Shown piece by piece: positions 18,441 through 27,346 of a stretch of DNA of 64,000 nt (position 1 is the first letter of the stretch; every line of letters starts with the position of its first letter). The notes beneath the pieces were generated by a model. It saw nothing but the letters and a program-made list of their open reading frames with translations, did not search any database and was not told where the DNA came from. This stretch comes from Rossellomorea vietnamensis (GTDB taxonomy: Bacteria; Bacillota; Bacilli; Bacillales; Bacillaceae_B). The position numbers and the translations under genes are program-made. The DNA is taken from assembly GCF_025398035.1 (NCBI RefSeq), contig NZ_CP104558.1:1736001-1800000 (forward strand), read 5' to 3'.

Positions 18441-19607
18441 CTAATAGGCTCTGTAACGTCCAAATTCTCCGGTGACATAGGCTCGTCTTCCGTTGTAGAC
18501 GACTTCCCAATAGCCTGAACTGCTGTTTTTCCCTCTGACCGATCCCGTGACGGGAAGGGTACGGCCTTTTCTGATGGTACCCAGATCTTTTGAGGTCAAG
18601 CGATCCGGACGATCTTGTATGATGGCGGCATTGGCGACTCCTATGATGGTGATTTCCCCAATGGCAATCGGCCCTCCTGTTGCAGGCGGCGGTGAGGCTA
18701 TGCCCCCCTGCTGTCCGGATCCTTCCACCTTCACATATTTCGGCGATGCCGTCACATAAAACACATAGCCCCTGGAGTTCATGACTTCATACATATCCGC
18801 ACCTTCCACCTTCAGCTTCCGGACAATCGTCGGAAATCCATACCCGTACTTCAATTTACCTGCACGGTAGGTATCATCGAAGGTCGGCCGGCTGTAGAAG
18901 TCAAGACCTTCCGCACCTTTGTAAATACTTTCAACACGTTTGCCGACAACATTTCCGGTGCTTGTCCCACCGGAAACGGGAGGTGACCCGACGGTTCCAC
19001 CGTTACCTGCAGCCACATAACGCACCCCAAAGAAATCACACACTCCCAGTGCCTGCTCCCTAGCCGTCTCACGCTGAAAATCCTCGTTGATCATGAGCAG
19101 CGCTTCCCTCTCATTATCCATGAAGCCATTCTCGACAAGTACCGCCGGGCCATCGAACTCCCTCGTCATATGAAGATTCTGCTCAATGATCCCCCGGTAC
19201 ACCTGCTTCGTCCCCTGTTTCAAGTACTTCGCGATATTCTCTGCAAGTTTTCGGTCCATTGCATCATTGAAATATACATGGAGCGAATGCCCTTCTGCAT
19301 CCTTCCCAGGGCCATCAAACTTCCCATCGAATGCATTGTAGTGATTGGAAACCAATGCATCCGCCCCCATGGAATTCGCGGCATCGGTTCTCGCCTGAAG
19401 CGGAGTATCTGCATCCGTCGGAGCTGTTAACAGCGTCCGGAATCCGCATCTCTCCAATTCTAATTTTAAAAACAAGGTCACTTTCTCATTGAACTCGTTT
19501 TCCCGGATCTGCCTTCCAATGGACGGAATATAAGGCGTCCGTTTCCCAGCTGTCCCAAGACCGTGACCATCATCCAATGCTATTAAATAATCACTAGCTT
19601 TTACCAT
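18441..19607 (-). CDS. N-acetylmuramoyl-L-alanine amidase (Amidase_3) with SH3-like C-terminal modules
   Basis: 388-residue zinc amidase cutting the lactyl-peptide bond of peptidoglycan. Zinc and catalytic residues of Amidase_3 are visible: His15 (DDGHG), Glu38, His89 (SNHYNA) and Glu158 (LVENGF). After residue 200 comes a Gly/Ser/Thr linker and two beta-rich modules, with a Gly/Pro linker near 300. The last (ITIIGVANAAIIQDRP to the end) looks like a bacterial SH3 domain. There is no signal peptide, as in mother-cell or phage-type amidases released by lysis. No phage genes surround it, so a sporulation lysis role like CwlC is the favoured reading. Confidence 0.85.
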   Translation of the reverse strand: MVKASDYLIALDDGHGLGTAGKRTPYIPSIGRQIRENEFNEKVTLFLKLELERCGFRTLLTAPTDADTPLQARTDAANSMGADALVSNHYNAFDGKFDGPGKDAEGHSLHVYFNDAMDRKLAENIAKYLKQGTKQVYRGIIEQNLHMTREFDGPAVLVENGFMDNEREALLMINEDFQRETAREQALGVCDFFGVRYVAAGNGGTVGSPPVSGGTSTGNVVGKRVESIYKGAEGLDFYSRPTFDDTYRAGKLKYGYGFPTIVRKLKVEGADMYEVMNSRGYVFYVTASPKYVKVEGSGQQGGIASPPPATGGPIAIGEITIIGVANAAIIQDRPDRLTSKDLGTIRKGRTLPVTGSVRGKNSSSGYWEVVYNGRRAYVTGEFGRYRAY

Positions 19608-19723
19608 ATTTTGTATCCTCCTTTACTAGTAAAATATTCACAGCTTGTACAAATGGTCACGGCGAGGGGAAAAGAATAGAATCATTTCGTAGAGGAATGT
19701 TTATCATTTTCATGAGTAAACAT

Positions 19724-19757
19724 AAAAAGGCGCCTGTCCCCACTAACGGAGACAGGC
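19724..19757 (-). terminator. Terminator of the organophosphorus operon
   Basis: Minus strand GCCTGTCTCC...GGGGACAGGC followed by GCCTTTTTATG. Its CTCCGTTA loop region resembles the htpX terminator at 26326. Confidence 0.75.
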
Positions 19758-19795
19758 ACATAAACGATTAAACTATAAAAAAGCAATTCTATGAC

Positions 19796-20761
19796 TTAGA
19801 ATGTCGCAATCTGGTGAACCCCCAATGCCTTTAACCGCTCTGTGTTTTCATTTACATAACGCCCGATATCATCGGGGAAGTGGGAATCAGAAGAGGTCGT
19901 GAACTTCACACCTGCTTCAATAAGAACTTGTAAAAAGTTCGGGCTCGGGCACATCTCTTTAATAGGGTAGCGATAAAATAACCCGGCATTCACTTCTGTC
20001 GCTGTATTCGTATCCACCAATGCACGTGCAATCTTCTCGTAATGGGGCAAAAGAATTTCTTCATGGGGTCTGAAATTGAAGACTTTCAGATTGTCGAGGT
20101 GGGCGACGAAGTCAAATAAGCCGCTACGGATGGCTTCTTCAACAATCTGGAAGAAGCGGCCATACAAATCTACTAATTCATAGTGTTCAAATCGGTCTAT
20201 GGCTTCAGGGTTATCAAATCCCCACCCATCCACAAAGTGAACCGAACCAATCACATAATCCCATCTATGAGCCGATAGCAATTCCTTCAACTGATTATGG
20301 CAGCCAGGAAAGTAGTCAGCTTCCATCCCAAGCTTCAGCTTAATGCCATGCTCTGCCCACTTCTGTTTTTGACTTTCTATGAAGTCGACAAAGTCCCCCA
20401 TGTGTTCGGTCATGACCTGATTCAACCAACGGTATTGTTTTCTTCCCAGGTCCGTTTCACCTATATCCATGTGCTTCTCGAAGTAGTCTCTGGTTTCCCT
20501 GAAACGATATAAATGATCGACAATACCTACTTCTTTCAGGCTTCGTTCCTTGGCTTTCTGTAAGTATAAATCCAGCCACTCGGATGAATATGGGCCTTTT
20601 TCCAACCGCTCATTAAGAAGCTTATAGCTGGATTGAATCCAGCTTCTATGATGGCTCCCTTCACTTACAGGATAAAAATGCTGAAGTGCCCGGCTCGTAC
20701 GTTCCAGCCATCGAAATGAATAAGGCCCTTCTTCCAGATGTACATGATAATCGACACTCAT
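19796..20761 (-). CDS. PHP-domain phosphoesterase
   Basis: 321-residue cytosolic metal-dependent hydrolase of the PHP (polymerase and histidinol phosphatase) family. Metal-binding motifs are readable: His6 and His8 (DYHVHLEEG), the IVDHLYRF segment, Glu in MEADYFPG, SVHFVDGW, HLDN, and the closing SSDSHFP. The length and motifs suit a HisK-like phosphomonoesterase, but no histidine genes are near. It is the last gene of the operon starting with the binding protein. The inferred role is removal of phosphate from the imported compound after the first hydrolysis. ATG follows AAGGAGG. Confidence 0.83.
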   Translation of the reverse strand: MSVDYHVHLEEGPYSFRWLERTSRALQHFYPVSEGSHHRSWIQSSYKLLNERLEKGPYSSEWLDLYLQKAKERSLKEVGIVDHLYRFRETRDYFEKHMDIGETDLGRKQYRWLNQVMTEHMGDFVDFIESQKQKWAEHGIKLKLGMEADYFPGCHNQLKELLSAHRWDYVIGSVHFVDGWGFDNPEAIDRFEHYELVDLYGRFFQIVEEAIRSGLFDFVAHLDNLKVFNFRPHEEILLPHYEKIARALVDTNTATEVNAGLFYRYPIKEMCPSPNFLQVLIEAGVKFTTSSDSHFPDDIGRYVNENTERLKALGVHQIATF

Positions 20762-20773
20762 GAGGTTTCCTCC

Positions 20774-21553
20774 TTATGGTGAAATCCATTTTTTCAACGT
20801 ACGCTGTTTACTCTTTTGCCATTCCCTTGGCATCGGTGCATCACATACCACATAGTCAAGTTTTTCCATTGGACCGATTCTGCAAAAGGAGGTCTGGTTC
20901 AACTTGGTGGAATCAACCAGCAGATAGATTTCCCTTCCCTGATTCATGACGGTTTCAGACACAAGAGATTCTTCCAAATCGTAATCGAATATATCTGTCA
21001 TCGTGACCCCTCCACAAGACAGAAACACTTTGTCAAATTGAAAATGACGGAGCATTTGAATCGTCATGGCCCCCGATACGGATTTTTGTTCAGGATTGCT
21101 CAACCCGCCAAGCATGACAAGCTTCCCGTCAAAGACCTTAGCCTCAAGACTCTTATTGATGATTTCCGCTGCAGCCAGGGAATTGGTGACGATTGTCAAA
21201 CGCTGAAGCCCGGCAAGAGCATTTGCCAGTTGATAGGTGGTGGTGCCAACATCAAGCATGATGGTATCCCCGTCCTGAATATAACGGGAGGCAAGTTTAC
21301 CAATCCTCCGTTTCGCCTCCAGCTGGACATTCATCTTTTTCCGGAACAACGGCTCTTGAACGACAGGGACGTATTTCACCGCTCCTCCATGGACTCGGGT
21401 AAGGCGGTTTTCTTTTTCTAGAAACGCCAGATCCTTTCGAATGGTTTCAGGCGTCACCCTCATTTTTTCTGCTAATTGTGTGACGTATATTTTCTCATCC
21501 TCTTGAAGGATGTCTTCTATTAATTTGTGCCGGTCCGATGCAAATGCACTCAT
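20774..21553 (-). CDS. DeoR/GlpR family transcriptional regulator
   Basis: 259 residues. The N-terminal DeoR helix-turn-helix (about 5-60) includes QLAEKMRVTPETIRKDLAFLEKEN-type sequence and RVHGGAV. The C-terminal sensor domain carries the family's DGDTIMLDVGTTTYQLA phosphosugar-binding segment and a DSTKL segment. ATG overlaps the ATPase stop (ATGA). DeoR proteins bind phosphorylated intermediates, so it probably senses a phosphate ester made by the operon's enzymes and adjusts expression on top of phosphate control. Confidence 0.88.
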   Translation of the reverse strand: MSAFASDRHKLIEDILQEDEKIYVTQLAEKMRVTPETIRKDLAFLEKENRLTRVHGGAVKYVPVVQEPLFRKKMNVQLEAKRRIGKLASRYIQDGDTIMLDVGTTTYQLANALAGLQRLTIVTNSLAAAEIINKSLEAKVFDGKLVMLGGLSNPEQKSVSGAMTIQMLRHFQFDKVFLSCGGVTMTDIFDYDLEESLVSETVMNQGREIYLLVDSTKLNQTSFCRIGPMEKLDYVVCDAPMPREWQKSKQRTLKKWISP

Positions 21554-22551
21554 GTCAGTGGAATCACATCCTCTTTTAAAATATATAGAGTGACTTCACT
21601 TCCTGGAGACAATCCAGACTCCCGTTGCTGAAGCAAGTCGGCAGAAAAAGGCACAGAGTTCGACTCCATTGAATAGCGGACGATGTTACCTAATACTGCC
21701 ACATCTTTCACCACGGCTGTTATGGCATAGAAGGGACCGGATTCAGTTCTTTGAAACGCTTCCGGCCGAATGGCATACATGCCGTCTGCCTTAAGAGTCT
21801 GGCCGAACAAGGTTCTTAAATCATGTGCATCAAGTACGTTATAATGTCCTATGAATCGTGCGGCGAACTCTGTAGCAGGATTCATATAGATGTCATGAGG
21901 ATGGCCGTTCTGAACCATTTGGCCATTATTCAGAAGCACAATTCGATCACTCACAACCATGGCTTCTTCCTGATCGTGGGTCACAAGAATCATCGTAATG
22001 CCCAGTCTCTGCTGAATTGAACGTAATAGCTTTTGAAGATTCTTTCGGATTTGGGCATCAAGGGCACTCAGGGGTTCATCCAACAAGAGGACTTTCGGCT
22101 CGACGACAACACTTCTCGCAAGAGCCACCCTCTGCTGCTGCCCACCTGATAACTCATGGGGATATGCTTTTTCTTTCCCTGTCAATCCTACCAGTTCGAT
22201 CATACTCATCACTTTTTCATGAATTTCGCCCTTCTCCATTTTCTTCATCTTTAATCCAAAGGCGACATTTTCGTACACATTCATATTGGGAAACAAGGCA
22301 TACGATTGAAACACCATTCCTACTCCTCTGTCCTTCGGCGAGACATTGGTCACATCTCTTCCATCGATCAGAATGGAGCCTTCTTCAGGAGTGACAAGAC
22401 CTGCGATCATCCTGAGGAGAGTACTTTTCCCGCAGCCACTTGGACCCAGGAACGTCACAAGCTCCCCTTTCTTGATTTCAAGGTTCATTTCTTGAATGAC
22501 CGTCTGGCCTTCAAAGGATTTTTGGATTTGATTCAATGTGATAAAGCTCAT
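21550..22551 (-). CDS. ABC transporter ATP-binding protein (PhnT/PotA-like)
   Basis: 333-residue ATPase with a C-terminal TOBE-type domain. Walker A GPSGCGKST, Q-loop FQSYALFP, signature LSGGQQQR, Walker B LLLDEPLSALD and switch THDQEEA are all intact. ATG at 22551 follows AAAAGGAG and lies directly after the permease stop. It belongs to the group that energises spermidine, iron, sulfate and 2-aminoethylphosphonate importers. With two permeases and a lipoprotein it completes an importer. Confidence 0.9.
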   Translation of the reverse strand: MSFITLNQIQKSFEGQTVIQEMNLEIKKGELVTFLGPSGCGKSTLLRMIAGLVTPEEGSILIDGRDVTNVSPKDRGVGMVFQSYALFPNMNVYENVAFGLKMKKMEKGEIHEKVMSMIELVGLTGKEKAYPHELSGGQQQRVALARSVVVEPKVLLLDEPLSALDAQIRKNLQKLLRSIQQRLGITMILVTHDQEEAMVVSDRIVLLNNGQMVQNGHPHDIYMNPATEFAARFIGHYNVLDAHDLRTLFGQTLKADGMYAIRPEAFQRTESGPFYAITAVVKDVAVLGNIVRYSMESNSVPFSADLLQQRESGLSPGSEVTLYILKEDVIPLT

Positions 22552-22552
22552 G

Positions 22553-23332
22553 TTAGAACGACTCCTTTTTACGCTGGGCAAATTTCACAACCAGGCTTGA
22601 TAGGATGCTGATGAACACGAAATAACAGACGACGATGGCACTGGAGAAGTGGCCACTTTTCTTTAATTGCTGATACAAGTAAATCTGTACCGTTTCATAA
22701 CTTCCACCGATCAATAAATTCGCCAGGACGAATTCCCCGAACAGTATCGAGAATGAAAGGAGGGCCGATACCAGGATCCCCGTCATGATATTGGGTACGA
22801 TGATTTTTCTGAAGGCCGTGATTTTAGTAGCCCCCAGAAGTTCAGCCGATTCCATCAGGGAGACGGCATGAATATTTCTGAGACTATTTCGTGTTCCTTG
22901 ATACATATAGGGCATGATTCCGATGAAATAGGCACCGATCGTCACCAGGACCATGGGCACTCCCGCTTTCGAATACGCCCTTAACAGCCCTACTGCCATA
23001 ATGACTCCCGGCATGGCATAAGTGAGGAGCACCAGTGCCTGCAGCCCTTTTTCCAAACGTGGGGCATAGACGACAATGGCGAATATCGCAGGCACCATGA
23101 ATAGTGCTGAGAGTACCGTGGCTCCTCCTGAGAGCATTAGGGAACGCAGGACGGCTGAAGTGAATGCTCCGTCACTGAATAACTCTGTGTACCACTTGAA
23201 TGTGATTCCTTCTGGCAGAACGGTTTGATTCCACTTAGTCGAAATCGAATATAGGAACGTCGCTAAAAGCGGAACGATAAGATAAAGAAACACTACGACC
23301 AGGGGGATGAACGATACACGACTTTTTTTCAT
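22553..23332 (-). CDS. ABC transporter permease 2 (PhnV-like)
   Basis: 259-residue inner-membrane permease with about six segments. The coupling-loop motif AELLGATKITAFRKIIVPNIM (about 170-190) is the EAA loop. ATG at 23332 follows AAGGAGG and overlaps the upstream permease stop (ATGA); the longer in-frame reading is not needed. It pairs with the 23329-24174 product. Confidence 0.87.
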   Translation of the reverse strand: MKKSRVSFIPLVVVFLYLIVPLLATFLYSISTKWNQTVLPEGITFKWYTELFSDGAFTSAVLRSLMLSGGATVLSALFMVPAIFAIVVYAPRLEKGLQALVLLTYAMPGVIMAVGLLRAYSKAGVPMVLVTIGAYFIGIMPYMYQGTRNSLRNIHAVSLMESAELLGATKITAFRKIIVPNIMTGILVSALLSFSILFGEFVLANLLIGGSYETVQIYLYQQLKKSGHFSSAIVVCYFVFISILSSLVVKFAQRKKESF

Positions 23333-24174
23333 CCGACATCCCTCCTTACTTTTCTCGTGAGCCATTCATTAATCAGCATCGCGACAATCAGCGTCACACC
23401 CAATAACACGGCAAGGGCGCTTCCAAGTTCAGGTTGGGCAAAGATATCCCCAGATATCAAGGCCCCGATCCTGATGGTAGCCAGATTATACGTGCTTCCT
23501 GTCAGGGCATAGGCAGAGGCATAGGCTCCCATTGAATTCGCAAACAGTATGCTCGCTGTACCCGCGACGCTCGGCAGCAGGATCGGAATCCCGATTCGCT
23601 TCCAGAACGTAAGCGGTGATGCACCGAGAAGATAAGCCGATTCCCTCCACTGCTCCTTGATGCCATGGAATGCAGGGAACATGAGCATGACGGCCAGGGG
23701 CAATTGGAAGTAAATATAGATTAGAATGAGGCCTGTCCAGGAATACAGATTAAAATGATTCAACAAAGCCACATCCAATTTCTGCGCTAAAATCGTAAAC
23801 ACACCGCTATTTCCCAATAAGACAATAAAGGCAAAGGACAATGGAATCCCTGCGAAATTAGAAGTTAAATTTGCAAGTACTAAAATCCGGTCCTGAGTCT
23901 TTTTATGAAAAAACGTAATGGCATATGCAGCAAAGAGCGCAAGGATAATCGCTACCACTGTGGATGAGACTGAAATGATAATACTGTTTTCAAACGATTT
24001 ATAATAATAGGGATTCGTAAAAATCTCCAGGTAGTTTTCAATAGTGAAAGATGTTTGCCCACCTTTTGTAAAGCTTGCATGAATCATTGAAATGAAAGGA
24101 ACGAGTAAGAATAATAGAATAAAGGCCAACAAAGGAACCATTGTCAAAATAATACCGGATGTCCTCTTTTTCAT
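23329..24174 (-). CDS. ABC transporter permease 1 (PhnU-like)
   Basis: 281-residue inner-membrane permease. It shows an N-terminal segment, a periplasmic-side loop, five further segments, and the EAA-like loop AYLLGASPLTFWKRIGIPIL (about 189-208). The family is that of PotB, CysT and PhnU importers. About 80 bp separate it from the preceding hydrolase gene; that gap shows no terminator, so I keep it in the operon. Confidence 0.87.
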   Translation of the reverse strand: MKKRTSGIILTMVPLLAFILLFLLVPFISMIHASFTKGGQTSFTIENYLEIFTNPYYYKSFENSIIISVSSTVVAIILALFAAYAITFFHKKTQDRILVLANLTSNFAGIPLSFAFIVLLGNSGVFTILAQKLDVALLNHFNLYSWTGLILIYIYFQLPLAVMLMFPAFHGIKEQWRESAYLLGASPLTFWKRIGIPILLPSVAGTASILFANSMGAYASAYALTGSTYNLATIRIGALISGDIFAQPELGSALAVLLGVTLIVAMLINEWLTRKVRRDVG

Positions 24175-24257
24175 GAGTGTTCACTCCTTTTACACCATTG
24201 TCCCTGTGCTCAGGATGACAAGGCCGTTACCCATCACCCTGATTGGGACTATATGAC

Positions 24258-25082
24258 CTACATGAGGTCTGGAATCGTTAACGCCTGCATGGCAGGTGAC
24301 GCTTGAATGTTTAATAGTTTGCAAACCAATGGAGCGATCTGAAGCTGTGGGACTTCTTCTTCATAGATTCCCGCTTCGAGTTTCGAACTGATGACGAATA
24401 ACGGGACTTCCCGATCTTCCTTCGTCGTCCCTCCATGCTGACCATCCTTGTTCATTCCATGATCGGCAGAAATGATGATTTGATATCCTTCCGCGATCCA
24501 GTCAGGAAGAATGGACGCAAGCATGACGTCCACGGCGATCACACGATTCCTGTAACCGGCGGAGTCTGCCGTATATTTGTGTCCGTCATCATCTACATTC
24601 ATGCTGTGAATATAGAGAAAATCAGGATCTTTTGTTATTTTCATATAGTTTGCATCGGCAAATAGATGAGTATCGGGATAGTGATCCTCCCAATAGAAGA
24701 TCCCGTTTTGAATCGTGCCATTCCCGTCAAGCTTGATACGGTCCGTCATTGGGTTGAATGGAGCAGAATGATAGAGCTCACTTACCCAATGATAACTTGC
24801 CGTTGCATTCTTCAATCCATTTTTACTTGTCAGATGAAAGATACTCTCTTCCTTTGAACCACGTACAATCTGATTGGACGTGATGCCGTTTTGGTAAGGA
24901 GGTGTCCCTGTCAACAAAACCTCGTACAGGGGCCGGGACATGCTCGGCACCTCGGAAATCACCTTGAATCGTGAAGCCTGTCCCTTCTCCACCAGATGAT
25001 GGAGATATCCCATATTATCTACAGCCGTGTCAAAACGGAGACCGTCGATCATGATAAAGATCAGCTTATCGTTAGTTGACAT
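24258..25082 (-). CDS. Alkaline-phosphatase-superfamily phosphodiesterase/phosphonate hydrolase, cytosolic
   Basis: 274 residues starting MSTNDKL at 25082, overlapping the binding-protein stop by 11 bp. Superfamily features in order: metal-binding Asp in IMIDGLRFD, likely nucleophile Ser in VPSMSRPLYE, a metal site in MNVDDDGHKY, DHG in ISADHGM and a final His in GQHGG. This is the Phosphodiest (nucleotide pyrophosphatase/phosphonoacetate hydrolase) layout. No signal peptide is present, so it acts inside the cell on the imported substrate. Phosphodiester versus phosphonate cannot be decided from sequence. Confidence 0.82.
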   Translation of the reverse strand: MSTNDKLIFIMIDGLRFDTAVDNMGYLHHLVEKGQASRFKVISEVPSMSRPLYEVLLTGTPPYQNGITSNQIVRGSKEESIFHLTSKNGLKNATASYHWVSELYHSAPFNPMTDRIKLDGNGTIQNGIFYWEDHYPDTHLFADANYMKITKDPDFLYIHSMNVDDDGHKYTADSAGYRNRVIAVDVMLASILPDWIAEGYQIIISADHGMNKDGQHGGTTKEDREVPLFVISSKLEAGIYEEEVPQLQIAPLVCKLLNIQASPAMQALTIPDLM

Positions 25083-26157
25083 GGACCAACACTTCTTCCT
25101 GCCATTTTTGCGGTAGGGCTTTCGTTGCCTTTTCCCATGCGTCTGCATCCTCTACCGGTCGTACATTCTTATACATGCTATCAGGAAGAAGCTTTGCTTT
25201 CGCATCTTCTGGCAGCTCCACATCTTCACGAATCGGTCGTGCGTAACCACGGGCAAGATTTGCCTGTCCTTCATCAGATAGGATATATTCACGTGTCAGC
25301 ATTGCTGCGTGTGGATCCTTGGCCTTTTTATTGATGACATTCGCATATCCCGACACGACAGATGAATCAGATGGAATCACGACTTCAAACCGGTCTTTAT
25401 TAATTTGGTCACGATAGTTCAGTGCGTTGAAATCCCACACAATCGCGACATCAGTCTCCCCTTTTTCAAGAGACGTCAAGGATGGATCCGTCGTCTGCAG
25501 GCGTTTCTGTTTTGCGAGCTTTTGGAAGAATTCGATTCCCGGTTCAATATTCTTCTCGTCTCCACCGTTTGCAAATGCTGCTGCGAGGACAGCGAATTGA
25601 GCCTGATTGGCTTTCATCACGTCACCTACATCCACCTTATAGTCACCCTCTAGGAGGTCACTCCATGAAGATGGAGGATTCTTCACGTTATTTTTATCGA
25701 TAATGAAAGCCATGGTGCCGGTATAGCCGACCACCCAGTCTCCATTGTCGTCTTTCGCCCAATCGGGGATTTCATCCCAGTGCGTCGGTTTATATGGAAG
25801 CGTCAATTCTTTCTCTTCAGCAAGAGGGCCGAATGCCACACCGACATCTCCTACATCGACATTTCCTGTTTCAAACTTCGCAAGCTCTTCGGCACTCGAC
25901 ATGTCTGTATCTGTATGCTTGATATCATATTTCTCCATGATATCCTTCCAAGTCTGTCCCCAGTTTGCCCATGAATCAGGCATTCCGACTGAGTTCACTT
26001 CCCCTTCTTCTTTTGCCTTCTTTTCTATTTGATCCAATGATAGATTACTAGTATCGATCTTGCTTCCTTCTGCGTTATCATTTCCAGAACAGCCCGCCAT
26101 AAGGAAAGCGGAAGTCACCCCTACAGTTAATACCTTCAACAATGCATTCTTCTTCAT
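25072..26157 (-). CDS. ABC transporter solute-binding lipoprotein
   Basis: 361 residues. The signal ends L-M-A-G-C with lipidated Cys23. The mature protein is an AfuA/PotD-type periplasmic-binding fold, as used for iron, polyamine and 2-aminoethylphosphonate importers (PhnS). Recognisable segments include EKYDIKHTDTDMSSAEELAK, GYTGTMAFIIDK and NPPSSWSDLLEGDY. It is the first gene of a seven-gene operon with an inferred PHO box. The hydrolase and PHP genes downstream suggest a phosphorus-containing ligand. Confidence 0.88.
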   Translation of the reverse strand: MKKNALLKVLTVGVTSAFLMAGCSGNDNAEGSKIDTSNLSLDQIEKKAKEEGEVNSVGMPDSWANWGQTWKDIMEKYDIKHTDTDMSSAEELAKFETGNVDVGDVGVAFGPLAEEKELTLPYKPTHWDEIPDWAKDDNGDWVVGYTGTMAFIIDKNNVKNPPSSWSDLLEGDYKVDVGDVMKANQAQFAVLAAAFANGGDEKNIEPGIEFFQKLAKQKRLQTTDPSLTSLEKGETDVAIVWDFNALNYRDQINKDRFEVVIPSDSSVVSGYANVINKKAKDPHAAMLTREYILSDEGQANLARGYARPIREDVELPEDAKAKLLPDSMYKNVRPVEDADAWEKATKALPQKWQEEVLVHVN

Positions 26158-26198
26158 GGATGTCTCCTCCTAGTTTTGAATCATTTTTGTTTTCTTTT

Positions 26199-26275
26199 GT
26201 ATTACACCCTCATCATAGGGAACCAAAGTAAACAGGAGATTAACCAAACGTAAAACTATTCTGAAATAATGTTAA
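26199..26275 (-). promoter_or_regulatory. Probable PhoP-box ladder and promoter
   Basis: On the minus strand six hexamers begin TT: TTAACA (26275), TTCAGA (26265), TTTACG (26254), TTAATC (26243), TTTACT (26232) and TTCCCT (26222). The start-to-start spacing is 10, 11, 11, 11 and 10 bp. The Bacillus PhoP consensus is TT(A/C/T)A(C/T)A repeated with 4-6 nt gaps. A candidate -10, TAATAC, is at 26204-26199. The ladder is seen; regulation by PhoP is inferred. Confidence 0.65.
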
Positions 26276-26325
26276 TGTGATGTAAAGGACAGGGAAGAGA
26301 TGGTTCGGGATACTGATAAGAATCC

Positions 26326-26369
26326 ATAAAAAAAAAGTGCCCGACTCCCCTTAACGGAGTCAGACACCT
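26326..26369 (-). terminator. htpX terminator
   Basis: Minus strand GTGTCTGACTCC...GGAGTCGGGCAC stem followed by nine T residues. Confidence 0.85.
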
Positions 26370-26381
26370 TTATATCTTCTA

Positions 26382-27263
26382 TTATTTCGCCTGCAAACGG
26401 CTGATCCGCTCATCCAAATCCGGGTGAGTCGAGAACATCGCCGATTTACGTCGTCCATTGATTTTCAACGTAGAAATCGCCGTGTCGTCTTCCCCCTTCA
26501 TCCGGCTTGAGTAAGCTTTCAGCATCTGCAGGGCATGGACCATCTTATCCTTACCGGCAAGATCCGCTCCGCCTCTATCTGCGTGATACTCACGATGACG
26601 GGAATAAGCGAAGACAACGAGACTTCCCAAGATCGAGAAGACGATTTGGAATACAATCACGGCAATGAAATGCACGATCGGTGCCATTTCTTCCCTTGCG
26701 AATCGGGACGCAATCCATGCGGCGATCCGTGCGAGGAAGACAACGAATGTATTGACCACACCTTGTAGCAGGGTCATCGTCACCATATCCCCGTTCGCAA
26801 CGTGGGCCACTTCATGGGCAATGACGCCTTCAACCGCATCATCATCCATTTCACGAAGCAATCCAGTCGAAACGGCAACAAGCGAGCGTTTCTTAGAAGG
26901 ACCTGTAGCAAATGCATTCACTTCGGGAGAGTGATAGATTCCCACTTCCGGCATGTGTGTAAGCCCTGCCGCCCTTGATAGACGGTGGACTTTCTCGACA
27001 ACGGCACGTTCCTCAGATGATAATGCGCCATCCGGATTCAATACCTGGACACCCATCATCCTCTTCGCCATCCAGCGTGACATCGCTAAAGAGATGAACG
27101 ATCCGGAAAAACCGATGATCGCACTGAATACGAGCAGTGCCCCTAAATCTAATCCGCCTGAAGCCGTGATGTAGTTCCCCGCTCCTGTGACGGAAAAAAT
27201 GATGCTAATCGTCAGCAGTACTAAAACGTTCGTTAACAGGAAATAAAATATTCGTTTCCCCAT
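26382..27263 (-). CDS. htpX: HtpX-type membrane zinc metalloprotease
   Basis: 293-residue M48 protease for quality control of membrane proteins. Two N-terminal membrane segments (about 4-24 and 32-58) precede the catalytic [10 protein letters not shown] motif, with two further hydrophobic segments after it and the third-ligand region near EYHAD. ATG at 27263 (MGKRIFYF) lies 6 nt after GAGG and matches the usual HtpX N-terminus better than the GTG 12 bp upstream. The leader holds a short palindrome GTTCAAATGAAC (27287-27298). Confidence 0.93.
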   Translation of the reverse strand: MGKRIFYFLLTNVLVLLTISIIFSVTGAGNYITASGGLDLGALLVFSAIIGFSGSFISLAMSRWMAKRMMGVQVLNPDGALSSEERAVVEKVHRLSRAAGLTHMPEVGIYHSPEVNAFATGPSKKRSLVAVSTGLLREMDDDAVEGVIAHEVAHVANGDMVTMTLLQGVVNTFVVFLARIAAWIASRFAREEMAPIVHFIAVIVFQIVFSILGSLVVFAYSRHREYHADRGGADLAGKDKMVHALQMLKAYSSRMKGEDDTAISTLKINGRRKSAMFSTHPDLDERISRLQAK

Positions 27264-27312
27264 CTTTTTCCTCACTCCTATTTCAAGTTCAAATGAACCT
27301 GTATCTGATACT

Positions 27313-27341
27313 ATTATAAATCCTTCCTATTCAAAATACAA
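27313..27341 (-). promoter_or_regulatory. htpX promoter
   Basis: Minus strand TTGTAT (27341-27336), 17-bp spacer, TATAAT (27318-27313). Confidence 0.7.
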
Positions 27342-27346
27342 GCAAA

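Noticed and set aside
18441..19607. Amidase as a marker of a prophage
   Set aside because: No holin, tail, integrase or other phage genes lie nearby; the flanks are housekeeping genes.
20816..21421. 201-codon open frame on the plus strand
   Set aside because: Antisense to the DeoR gene; no ribosome site and no family features. Shadow of codon bias.
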